Below are positions 1-6,421 of a DNA stretch of 32,190 nucleotides, in pieces. The stretch's first letter is position 1, and every line of letters begins with the position of its first letter. The DNA is from a bacterium (GTDB lineage Bacteria > Patescibacteriota > Minisyncoccia > Phycocordibacterales > Zambryskibacteraceae): positions 1 through 32,190 of the forward strand of contig JAUSGP010000005.1 of assembly GCA_030674415.1 (NCBI GenBank). Reading direction: 5' to 3'. The position numbers and the translations under genes are program-made. Under the pieces are notes generated by a model. The model ran no database searches, had not been told where the DNA came from, and saw only the letters and a program-made list of their open reading frames with translations.

Positions 1-148
1 CCTCCTTGGACTGGAGTTCCAGCCTCTGGATATCCAGCTCCATCGATCCTTTCTTGCCGAGAGAAATGATCAGGCGCAGCAAATAGCCGAAGCCGATACC
101 GGCAGATGCGGCAAGTAATGCGAAAAGTAGCGCTAATTTTAGAGACAT
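1..148 (-). CDS. rny: Probable ribonuclease Y N-terminus (truncated by window edge)
   Basis: Reverse-strand reading from ATG at 148: MSLKLALLFALLAASAGIGFGYLLRLIISLGKKGSMELDIQRLELQSKE..., an N-terminal TM helix followed by the start of a charged region as in RNase Y. Only 49 aa visible. Confidence 0.45.
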   Translation of the reverse strand, partial: MSLKLALLFALLAASAGIGFGYLLRLIISLGKKGSMELDIQRLELQSKE

Positions 149-268
149 GACACTATGGCTAGGTTCTAGCGACTAGGTGCTAGGGAGTTCAACCGTGACC
201 GAGTTCGGGAGGAAACTACAAACGTTTCTAATTAATTTTTGAATTGGAACCCCCTTACAATACCAAGA

Positions 269-844
269 TTAGAGAATCTTGTCTATGATGCCGTATTTTT
301 TGGCTTCTTCAGAACCCATGGAGTAATCCCTATCAACATCTTTTTCGATGCGAGAGAGGGGTTGGCCGGTGTTTTGAGAGAGGATTCTATTGGTGATTTC
401 TCGCGCCTTCAAGATACGCTTAGCCGCAATTTCAATGTCGGTCGCTTGACCTTCGGCTCCGCCCAAAGGCTGATGGATTAAAATTTCCGAGTTGGGCAGC
501 GCAAAACGCTTGCCTTTCTTGCCAGCAGAGAGAATAACGGCACCCATCGAAGCGGCGATACCCACGCACACCGTGGAAACGTCGGGCTTAATGTTATTCA
601 TGGTATCGACGATAGCTAGGCCAGATGTAATAACGCCACCGGGGGAATTAACATAGAGAGTGATGTCTTTCTTTGGATCTTCCGACTGAAGGAATAGGAG
701 TTGGGCGATAATGGTATTAGCGACACCGTCATCGATCGGTCCACCGAGGAAAATGATGCGTTCGCGCAAGAGGCGAGAGTAGATATCATAAGCCCGCTCA
801 CCAAACTGGCTCTTCTCTATAACGGTTGGGATAAGATAACTCAT
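269..844 (-). CDS. clpP: ATP-dependent Clp protease proteolytic subunit ClpP
   Basis: 191 aa with ClpP motifs: [75 protein letters not shown]. Confidence 0.97.
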   Translation of the reverse strand: MSYLIPTVIEKSQFGERAYDIYSRLLRERIIFLGGPIDDGVANTIIAQLLFLQSEDPKKDITLYVNSPGGVITSGLAIVDTMNNIKPDVSTVCVGIAASMGAVILSAGKKGKRFALPNSEILIHQPLGGAEGQATDIEIAAKRILKAREITNRILSQNTGQPLSRIEKDVDRDYSMGSEEAKKYGIIDKIL

Positions 845-871
845 GCGAAGTAGAGTAGCTCAAAGTTCTGA

Positions 872-877
872 TATAAT
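872..877 (+). promoter_or_regulatory. -10 box (TATAAT) 6 nt upstream of the TrmB-like ATG; implies leaderless mRNA
   Basis: ctgaTATAATcaagttATG; the predicted start site falls at about the initiation codon. Confidence 0.6.
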
Positions 878-883
878 CAAGTT

Positions 884-1624
884 ATGTTTGAAAAATACCT
901 CAAAGACATAGGCTTGAGTGATAAAGAAGCTGCCGTCTATTTAGCACTTTTATCTTTTGATAAAGCTCTCGTAACTGAAATAGCCGACAAGGCGAATATC
1001 AAGCGGCCTACTACTTATGTAATTCTTGAAAGTCTAGCCAAGAAAGGTCTTGTTAGTGAAGCCAATATTGGCAAGAAAACTTTTTACATTGCCGAGCCAC
1101 CTGAAAAGTTGGGGCTATTTGTCGAGAGACAAATTCATTTACTGGAGGAAAACAAAAAGAGTCTGGACATTATTGTTCCTCAACTTAAAGGAATTCAGAG
1201 GGAACAGGGAGAAAAACCAGTTGTTCAATTTTTTGAAGGTAAAGAAGGGGTAATAAGTTCTAGCCATAACATTTTCTCAAAAAAGATCAACGATGAACCT
1301 GTATATATAGTCTACTCAAAAGATACGGTTATGGACATGTTTTCAGAAAAGGAGGCGAAAGAGATGCGCGAACTGCGTATCTCTAGAGGAATCAAGTCAA
1401 AAGCAATTTACATCTCCAAAGAGGGGGAGAAACCTTCCGATGAAACAGGAGACAGAATAAAAATAGATGAAAACAAATATCCTATAAAAAGTGACATTAC
1501 CATCTATGGTGATCAGGTGAGAGTGGCAGTATTTGGGAAAAGGCTATCAGGTATTTTCGTAAAGAATCAAGAATTAGCAGACACTTTAAAAAGTCTCATT
1601 AAATATATTTTTGATCATAAATAA
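884..1624 (+). CDS. TrmB-family HTH transcriptional regulator
   Basis: 246 aa: LKDIGLSDKEAAVYLALLSFDKALVTEIADKANIKRPTTYVILESLAKKGLV is a TrmB-type wHTH. Confidence 0.85.
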   Translation: MFEKYLKDIGLSDKEAAVYLALLSFDKALVTEIADKANIKRPTTYVILESLAKKGLVSEANIGKKTFYIAEPPEKLGLFVERQIHLLEENKKSLDIIVPQLKGIQREQGEKPVVQFFEGKEGVISSSHNIFSKKINDEPVYIVYSKDTVMDMFSEKEAKEMRELRISRGIKSKAIYISKEGEKPSDETGDRIKIDENKYPIKSDITIYGDQVRVAVFGKRLSGIFVKNQELADTLKSLIKYIFDHK

Positions 1625-1663
1625 GAAGTGCCGTGGCAGAGAAGTGAATCTCTACCACGGCAC
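1617..1663 (-). terminator. Intrinsic terminator of minus-strand ncRNA; also abuts the TrmB stop codon
   Basis: Hairpin 1628-1663 with ~16 bp and one mismatch; T-rich tract on the minus strand. Confidence 0.75.
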
Positions 1664-1993
1664 AGGTCGGATCAGGCTGTAAGGGAGGGAGTTATCCTAC
1701 CCGCAACCTCTGAACATAAGCGTCATGCACTTCTTTCGTTCTGGCGATGGCTGATGCCCCCGCCTGGCTTGTGAAGAGAATCTGACTCTTGCTTCGATCC
1801 TACGTCCTACACTGGTTGGCGGCCGGACGCACTCCGCCTCGAGTTCTAGTCGTTCACTTCTTTATCCTCCACGATCTGTGACTAGAGATAAACTGGAGGC
1901 CTCACAGGGGCGTTGACAACACCCCTGCTCCCCAGCCGCCCTAGTCGTGCATAGAACCCTCCTTTTCGCCGGTAACACACCGGGTACTCGCTA
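1620..1993 (-). ncRNA. Candidate ~370-nt structured non-coding RNA, class unknown
   Basis: Minus-strand promoter TTGACA-N17-TATACT (2028 to 2000), no ORF of useful length, several GC-rich hairpins (e.g. CAGGGG...CCCCTG), ends in a terminator hairpin GTGCCGTGG.AGAGA...TCTCT.CCACGGCAC followed by TTCTTATTT. Confidence 0.65.
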
Positions 1994-1999
1994 GCAGGT

Positions 2000-2028
2000 A
2001 GTATATACCCACTAGTTTTAAATGTCAA
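2000..2028 (-). promoter_or_regulatory. sigma70 promoter for the minus-strand ncRNA
   Basis: Reverse complement TTGACA TTTAAAACTAGTGGGTA TATACT: 17-bp spacer, near-consensus. Confidence 0.8.
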
Positions 2029-2153
2029 GTTAGAATAACAAAATTAGTTAGTTTAAGTGTCAATTTTTATCTAGTTTAGTCAGACTCAATTAAATTCTAT
2101 ATTGTACAAAATGGCTATATTTCTAGCTATTTTAAATATTGTATAAGATGAAA

Positions 2154-2194
2154 TGTCAAAACTGCTTGACAAAATTACTCTTTAGGTATATACT
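2154..2194 (+). promoter_or_regulatory. Main island promoter with inverted repeat over the -35 box
   Basis: TTGACA (2166-2171), 17-nt spacer, TATACT (2189-2194). TGTCAA-AACTGC-TTGACA is a perfect 6-bp-arm inverted repeat (2154-2171). Confidence 0.8.
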
Positions 2195-2200
2195 CTCTTT

Positions 2201-2775
2201 GTACCTTGAAATCAGCACTGGTTAGCGACGGCAACCGTCTAGAAAATTATCACGGACCCGCAGTCAGACTGGCTTCAAAAGTACGGTTTCTATCCTGCGG
2301 AGGAACTACGTTCCTCCGCTCCAGAGGCTCAAAAGCCTGTGGGGCGGGGGTGGGTAAGGTGGCCTTAATACCGCATAGGGAGTCTTCCCCTTCAGCAAGG
2401 GAAGTATGCGGAACCAGACGCGAGCACAGACTCGCGGAGGGTAAACCAAGATGGGACGAGTTTTGTGCCTGAAGCCCCGTGAAGCTGCACGGTGTGCTAC
2501 GTCCCAGCCCGAACCCACTCCCCGCGATGTTCTTTTACAAAAAGTGGCTAACACCACTAGAGGACTGGAGGCAGAAGCCACCAAGATCCTCGCTCGGGCA
2601 GGTTTCAAGCCCGATGGCCAACGCAAGTCGATTCGCCGGGAAAGTGTGAGAGCAATCTCCACTCCCTGCGGCGGCAAGCCTGGTTATCGGAGGCGATAAC
2701 CGCCGGGTGCGTCATCTTCGGCCAAGGCACCGAAGTTGCTCCAAAATCCAGGAGTGTAAAAGCATGGGTAAGAAT
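2201..2775 (+). ncRNA. Large (~570 nt) structured non-coding RNA leading the island
   Basis: No SD-led ORF. Many strong local stems: GACGGcaaCCGTC (2227-2239), GCGGAGGAACtacGTTCCTCCGC (2297-2319), GCATA..TTCCC..GGGAA..TATGC nested stem, CGCGAG..CTCGCG, TCGGGC..GCCCGA, GGTTATCg..gCGATAACC. Contains TGTTCTTTTACAAAAA at 2528. Confidence 0.6.
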
Positions 2776-2868
2776 GGGTGAGCGGTAAAATATCGCTCGC
2801 CCTCCCATCAAAGCTTTCAAACTTTTGAAAATTTTGATGGGAAATGATTCCCAAATGTTCTTTGGAGA
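2776..2868 (+). promoter_or_regulatory. Island module 1: hairpins A-B-C plus boxA-like site
   Basis: A GGGTGAGCG..CGCTCGCCC (2776-2802); B CCCATCAAAG..TTTTGATGGG (2804-2841); C GGGAAATGATTCCC (2839-2852); TGTTCTTTGGAGA from 2856. Confidence 0.75.
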
Positions 2869-2875
2869 TAAAAAG

Positions 2876-3067
2876 ATGCTGAAAAAGATCGGTTTGTCTG
2901 TCCTGTCGGCGTTTTTCGCTGGCGGAGCAGTTCTCTGGTTCTGGGTTGCCTATACGCAATCCAATCCAGAGATGGCGAGGGCGGCTTTCATGATCGCTCT
3001 CGGCCCCACCACGGCCGCAATCCTCTTTGCCCACAAGGCGAGATGGATCAACAAACCCAATCGTTGA
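2876..3067 (+). CDS. Small two-TM membrane protein (63 aa)
   Basis: In-frame ATG after GGAGA SD: MLKKIGLSVLSAFFAGGAVLWFWVAYTQSNPEMARAAFMIALGPTTAAILFAHKARWINKPNR. The longer ORF start (2825) lies inside the structured module. Confidence 0.65.
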   Translation: MLKKIGLSVLSAFFAGGAVLWFWVAYTQSNPEMARAAFMIALGPTTAAILFAHKARWINKPNR

Positions 3068-3090
3068 TGATTGGGTTCCCACCAAAACAT

Positions 3091-3299
3091 GTCCAAGTCG
3101 GTGCAGCGGCTCGAGGACAACAACACTTCATTTAGGGACCTGCGAAAAGCACTGTAAGTGCTACACGGGCCCAGAAAGCTTGAAGTGTACGGTCTCAAAA
3201 GATCGAGATCACTGGGTTCGAATACGGGTGGCTTAGTGCTCTTCCGAAGGAGGTGGCCACAGCCCGTTATTCCATAGAACCTGGACTGCAACGTTCTTT
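3091..3299 (+). ncRNA. Pseudoknot-containing RNA element, copy 1
   Basis: GTCCAAGTCGGTGCAGCGGCTCGAGGAC ... CCTGGACTGCAACGTTCTTTAAAA; loop UGCAG (3102-3106) complementary to CUGCA (3286-3290). Confidence 0.6.
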
Positions 3300-3303
3300 A
3301 AAA

Positions 3304-3388
3304 GCCGAACTTCGGTTCGGCTTCCATCAGAGTTCTGAAAACTTTCAGAGTTGTGATGGGGAATGTTCCCCGCTGTTCTTTTCAGGAG
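3304..3388 (+). promoter_or_regulatory. Island module 2: hairpins A-B-C plus boxA-like site
   Basis: A GCCGAACTTCGGTTCGGC; B CCATCAGAGTTCTGAAAACTTTCAGAGTTGTGATGG; C GGGGAATGTTCCCC; TGTTCTTT 3374. Confidence 0.75.
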
Positions 3389-3393
3389 ATTAT

Positions 3394-3714
3394 ATGCCCA
3401 ATACGTTTGCCGAACTGGTCGTCCGGATCAACAATTCGGACAACGGGACTCTGTTCCAGCAGATCTGCGCAATGTTCGCGCAGGTCAGCACGATGGACGC
3501 TAACAGCGTTATCGTGTGCTGGCAGGCTCTCGACATGGTGAGGAGTCTGGACTCCCGCCACGGCTGCACCATTGCAGTCGACAAGCTCCAGCGCGCCTTG
3601 ATTGCCAGGATGCAAGTCCTGAGCAATCAAGAGTTTCCCCACGCCGTCCTCTACAACAGGATGACGCTGCGGGAAAAATTCAGATCAGTAATCGGTCCCG
3701 GGAGAGGGCTGTGA
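3394..3714 (+). CDS. Hypothetical protein (106 aa), island gene
   Basis: SD CAGGAGA before ATG 3394: MPNTFAELVVRINNSDNGTLFQQICAMFAQ...; translation of the upstream extension crosses the hairpins. Confidence 0.7.
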   Translation: MPNTFAELVVRINNSDNGTLFQQICAMFAQVSTMDANSVIVCWQALDMVRSLDSRHGCTIAVDKLQRALIARMQVLSNQEFPHAVLYNRMTLREKFRSVIGPGRGL

Positions 3715-3724
3715 TCTGGGCGCC

Positions 3725-3828
3725 GTCAGTCTCATTAGGTAACTGACGTTAAAGGGAGTTAAGCTGCCCGTCCGTCGTGTAGGACAAAGTGCTGATGACC
3801 AAGCGTCTGCCGGAGCGTCATCCCGGTG
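3725..3828 (+). ncRNA. Element D copy 1 plus post-stop hairpin E1
   Basis: Aligns with 6218-6322: ...GTTAAGCTGCCCGTCCGTCGTGTAGGACAAAGTGCTGATGA...GTCTGCCGGAGCGTCATCCCGGTGCTG; paired positions differ compensatorily. Confidence 0.6.
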
Positions 3829-3830
3829 CT

Positions 3831-3900
3831 GATTCGCAAGAATCGGCTTTCTATCAGAGAACTGAAAAATCAGTCTTCTGACGGGAAGCTGAAACTTCCC
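3831..3900 (+). promoter_or_regulatory. Island module 2b: hairpins A-B-C leading into pseudoknot element 2
   Basis: A GATTCgcaaGAATC; B TCAGAgAACTGA..TCAGTcTTCTGA; C GGGAAGctgaaaCTTCCC (3883-3900). Confidence 0.55.
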
Positions 3901-3908
3901 AAAACCAG

Positions 3909-4125
3909 AGGTCCAAGCCGGTGCAGCGGCTCAAGGACTGAGAGAGTTCAAGTTCACCTTTTAAATCCCAACTCTCTGGACGCTCAGAATCTGCTTTTGG
4001 ACTCGTGGAGCAATGCTCGCGAAATCCTAGCAGGAGCGCAAGGTGAATGGTGAACGTAAGTTCATCACCGAGGGCGGCGTGCCAAGCATGACTTGTCACT
4101 CTGCTCCGGACTGCACACGTTCTTT
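3909..4125 (+). ncRNA. Pseudoknot-containing RNA element, copy 2
   Basis: GGTCCAAGCCGGTGCAGCGGCTCAAGGACT ... CCGGACTGCACACGTTCTTT; GUGCAG (3921-3926) complementary to CUGCAC (4111-4116). Confidence 0.6.
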
Positions 4126-4194
4126 CTATAGGAGGTGAGTATGTAGACGCATACGTGTGCCGGCAGGTTGAGAGCGAGCCGGCACTGTCATTCA

Positions 4195-4280
4195 GCCGAA
4201 CTTCGGTTCGGCTTCCATCAAAGTTTTTAAACTCTTGAAAATTTTGATGGGACAATTCCGTCCCGAAAGTTCTTTGAGGA
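4195..4280 (+). promoter_or_regulatory. Island module 3: hairpins A-B-C plus boxA-like site
   Basis: A GCCGAACTTCGGTTCGGC 4195-4212; B CCATCAAAG..TTTTGATGG; C GGGACAATTCCGTCCC 4249-4264; AGTTCTTTGAGGAGA 4268. Confidence 0.75.
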
Positions 4281-4287
4281 GAGTGCT

Positions 4288-4662
4288 ATGCAGAATATCA
4301 TCGTTGGCGTGTCTATCCCGGACAACTACCAGATCGGCTCCAAAACCGAAGGTCGGCGGATGGCGGTGCACAGTTGGGATCTCACGAAGAGTGAGAGACT
4401 GACCACCGCCACCTACGGCAGCCGGCAGCACTCAACAACTTGGTTCGAGGACTGCGAAGTTCTCGACGCCGAGGGGGAGCTACCCGAAGCCCTGCACATT
4501 CTCGTCCGCTGTGGGCGTGAGTGGAATGGGTCGATCGGCGGGTCGTCGTGGTTCGCCAGTGAAGCTTTTGTCTCACGAGAACGTGCTGAAGAGTACGTCG
4601 CCAAGTGGGAGTCGGAGCTCAGCTGGTACTGGATCGTCACAACAAGGAGGTGTATCGAGTGA
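4288..4662 (+). CDS. Hypothetical protein (124 aa), island gene
   Basis: MQNIIVGVSIPDNYQIGSKTEGRRMAVHSWDLTKSERLTTATYGSRQHSTTWFEDCEVLD...; SD GAGGAGA. Confidence 0.75.
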   Translation: MQNIIVGVSIPDNYQIGSKTEGRRMAVHSWDLTKSERLTTATYGSRQHSTTWFEDCEVLDAEGELPEALHILVRCGREWNGSIGGSSWFASEAFVSRERAEEYVAKWESELSWYWIVTTRRCIE

Positions 4663-4674
4663 GTATAGCGTCTG

Positions 4675-4691
4675 CCGGAGCGTAATCCCGG
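4675..4691 (+). ncRNA. Post-stop hairpin E2
   Basis: CCGGAGCGTAATCCCGG, bulged C, conserved CGUAA loop. Confidence 0.5.
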
Positions 4692-4693
4692 TA

Positions 4694-4742
4694 CTGTTCA
4701 GAGATGCGTATCTCTGCTGATGAGCTCAAAAGAGCGAAACAG
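4694..4742 (+). ncRNA. Hammerhead-ribozyme-like motif, copy 1 (stem III open)
   Basis: CTGTT|CAGAGA tgcgta TCTCTG CTGATGA GCTC aaaa GAGC GAAACAG: all core strands (CUGAUGA, GAAA, NUH) and three stems present; predicted cleavage after U4698 (GUU site). Confidence 0.7.
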
Positions 4743-4762
4743 AAATTCTTTGAAATTTGGGT

Positions 4763-4801
4763 CCCCATTAGATAATTCAATTTTTGAATTATCTAATGGG
4801 G
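4763..4801 (+). repeat. Isolated B-type hairpin
   Basis: CCCCATTAGATAATTC aattttt GAATTATCTAATGGGG, perfect stem, preceded by AATTCTTTGAAAT. Confidence 0.6.
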
Positions 4802-4904
4802 AGATGTCACTACGCGAGGACAGGGAACAACAGAGCTAGCGTGCTAACGCCACGTGAATACTGCCCGCTGAAACTCCGTGATGCATGACTCTTCCCAAGT
4901 AACA

Positions 4905-5084
4905 CGGTCCAGGCCGGTGCAGCGGCCAGAGGACTAGTGGATTCGCTCGCCTGGATTGGTGGGCGGATGGCGACGAGTTCTCGTCGCAACCAGGTATAAG
5001 ACCGGGGGTTCAAATCGCTTCTGAAGGAGGTGCCCCGACCGGTGATAGAGTACCTGGACTGCACACGTTTTACTTTTGTTCTTT
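4905..5084 (+). ncRNA. Pseudoknot-containing RNA element, copy 3
   Basis: GGTCCAGGCCGGTGCAGCGGCCAGAGGACT ... CCTGGACTGCACACG...TGTTCTTTCAAAA; GUGCAG (4917-4922) complementary to CUGCAC (5059-5064). Confidence 0.6.
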
Positions 5085-5103
5085 CAAAAAGGAGATTAGA
5101 GAG

Positions 5104-5355
5104 ATGATGATCGGCCTTTCGAACTCGGAAGCCAGGGCTCGTTTGGTTGAGGGTGTGGTGTCCGACGATCGTCGCGACATCATCGGGCCGAACGGCCTGA
5201 AGTACAAGGTCAAGAACTACCTTGTACCCACCCTCATCCCAGGAGAGAAGGTGCGGTTCATTCCGCATCAGCGCTCCTGGAAGAGTCAGACCTATGCCGG
5301 CGAGGTCTGGCTGCAAAACGAGCGCCATCGCCGGCGCAAACCCGATCCTTCGTGA
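5104..5355 (+). CDS. Hypothetical protein (83 aa), island gene
   Basis: SD AAGGAGA before ATG: MMIGLSNSEARARLVEGVVSDDRRDIIGPNGLKYKVKNYLVPTLIPGEKVRFIPHQ...; stop lies at the loop/stem edge of hairpin A (5339-5362). Confidence 0.7.
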   Translation: MMIGLSNSEARARLVEGVVSDDRRDIIGPNGLKYKVKNYLVPTLIPGEKVRFIPHQRSWKSQTYAGEVWLQNERHRRRKPDPS

Positions 5356-5422
5356 TCGGGTTCCCATCAAAGTTTTCAAATCATTGAAGATTTTGATGGG
5401 AAATGATTCCCAAATGTTCTTT
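5339..5422 (+). promoter_or_regulatory. Island module 4: hairpins A-B-C plus boxA-like site
   Basis: A AACCCGATC..GATCGGGTT; B CCCATCAAAG..TTTTGATGGG 5363-5400; C GGGAAATGATTCCC 5398-5411; TGTTCTTTACAA 5415. Confidence 0.75.
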
Positions 5423-5440
5423 ACAACAGGAGAAGAGATA

Positions 5441-6205
5441 ATGAGAATTCTGGTAATTGACGACAACCCTCTTCATCATGCAAGTGCTCGGCAGACGCTC
5501 GGTGGCCACGAGGTCACGATCGTCGGCACGTACGACGAGGCGCACAAGCTCCTTGAGGAGCCGAGAGCGCACTGGAAAGCCGTGAATGATGAACTGGAAC
5601 GCCGCGGCTTCAAGAACCCATACGCGCCGAACATGACCGCGGAAGAGCGGGCGGCGGCGCGGGCCGAAGAGAAGCGCATTGAGCAGGAGCTCTGTCCGCC
5701 TCCGCCGTTCGAAGCCGTTCTCTCTGACTTGCTCATGCCAGCAAGCAGGATGACCATGGGTCCGGAAGGAGAGAAGTACATCGGGCAGGAAATGCCGGTG
5801 GGCTTCGCTCTCTCGCTCATGGCGGCTCTTCACGCGAAGTACGTGGCGGTCGTGACGGCAACCAACCATCACAACCATCCGGCCTCCGCCATGCTCGACG
5901 CCTTTGAGTCGAGATGCACCCACGAGCACGATTCGGTAGGCAAGCCCCCTCGTTTTGTCATCAACGGAGCGCGTGTCGGTTTCTACCACGCGCCGATGAC
6001 ATTCGTGGAGGGTACCACCTGTCCGGATTGCGGCGGCAGCGGCGACAAGGAGGTCTGCTACTGCGTCGAGCGCAACGCCGGCGTGGCCAAGCCTGATTGC
6101 GACACCTGCAAAGGTGCCGGCCGTCAGTGTTGGACTTGCCGCAATACCGGCAAGCAGTGGGGCAAGGACTGGGGCAAGGTCCTAACTCATATCACTGCTG
6201 GATAG
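5441..6205 (+). CDS. Response-regulator-receiver-like protein with C-terminal DnaJ-type zinc-binding repeats
   Basis: MRILVIDDNPLHHASARQTLGGHEVTIVGTYDEAHKLL...FEAVLSDLLMP... resembles REC; C-term CPDCGGSGDKEVCYC...CDTCKGAGRQCWTCRNTG is a CxxCxGxG-type cluster. SD AGGAGA; ATG 5441 preferred over 5222. Confidence 0.75.
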   Translation: MRILVIDDNPLHHASARQTLGGHEVTIVGTYDEAHKLLEEPRAHWKAVNDELERRGFKNPYAPNMTAEERAAARAEEKRIEQELCPPPPFEAVLSDLLMPASRMTMGPEGEKYIGQEMPVGFALSLMAALHAKYVAVVTATNHHNHPASAMLDAFESRCTHEHDSVGKPPRFVINGARVGFYHAPMTFVEGTTCPDCGGSGDKEVCYCVERNAGVAKPDCDTCKGAGRQCWTCRNTGKQWGKDWGKVLTHITAG

Positions 6206-6217
6206 CGGTGATAGCCC

Positions 6218-6322
6218 CGTGAGGCTTATCAGATAACTCACGTTAATGAGCGTTAAGCTGCTCGCCTGTTGTGTAAGGCAAAGTGCTAATGATCTGACGT
6301 CCGCCGGAGCGTCATCCCGGTA
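6218..6322 (+). ncRNA. Element D copy 2 plus post-stop hairpin E3
   Basis: GTTAAGCTGCTCGCCTGTTGTGTAAGGCAAAGTGCTAATGA...GTCCGCCGGAGCGTCATCCCGGTACTG; see copy 1. Confidence 0.6.
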
Positions 6323-6333
6323 CTGTTCTTTCC

Positions 6334-6417
6334 GCCGAACCTCGGTTCGGCTCCTACCAGAGTTCTGAAAAACTTCAGAATTGTGGTGGGACAATCCCGT
6401 CCCCTGTTCTTTGAGGA
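6334..6417 (+). promoter_or_regulatory. Island module 5: hairpins A-B-C plus boxA-like site
   Basis: A GCCGAACCTCGGTTCGGC; B ACCAGAGTTCTGAA..TTCAGAATTGTGGT (covaries with ATCA/TGAT elsewhere); C GGGACAATCCCGTCCC; TGTTCTTTGAGGA 6405. Confidence 0.75.
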
Positions 6418-6421
6418 AAAA

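Noticed and set aside
2306-2677. 123-aa minus-strand ORF and overlapping ORFs 2206-2472, 2451-2699, 2605-2820
   Set aside because: No SD, low-complexity or Arg/Pro-rich translations typical of GC-rich structured RNA read as protein.
3210-3240. tRNA-like T-arm strings (GGGTTCGAATACGGG; also GGGGGTTCAAATCG near 5006)
   Set aside because: No acceptor, D or anticodon arms around either; they lie inside the pseudoknot elements and are not conserved in copy 2.
3790-3800. CTGATGA at element D as another hammerhead core
   Set aside because: No GAAA strand or stem II, and the paralogous element D copy reads CTAATGA.
3794-3880. ATG ACC AAG CGT CTG... small ORF through hairpin E1
   Set aside because: No SD; the corresponding frame is broken in the paralogous copy at 6290.
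5222-5440. N-terminal extension of the REC-like ORF
   Set aside because: Overlaps the upstream CDS in another frame and translates through hairpins A-C; ATG 5441 has SD and a canonical REC N-terminus.
4810-5466. 218-aa minus-strand ORF
   Set aside because: Antisense across pseudoknot element 3, a sense ORF and module 4; no SD and no recognisable domain.
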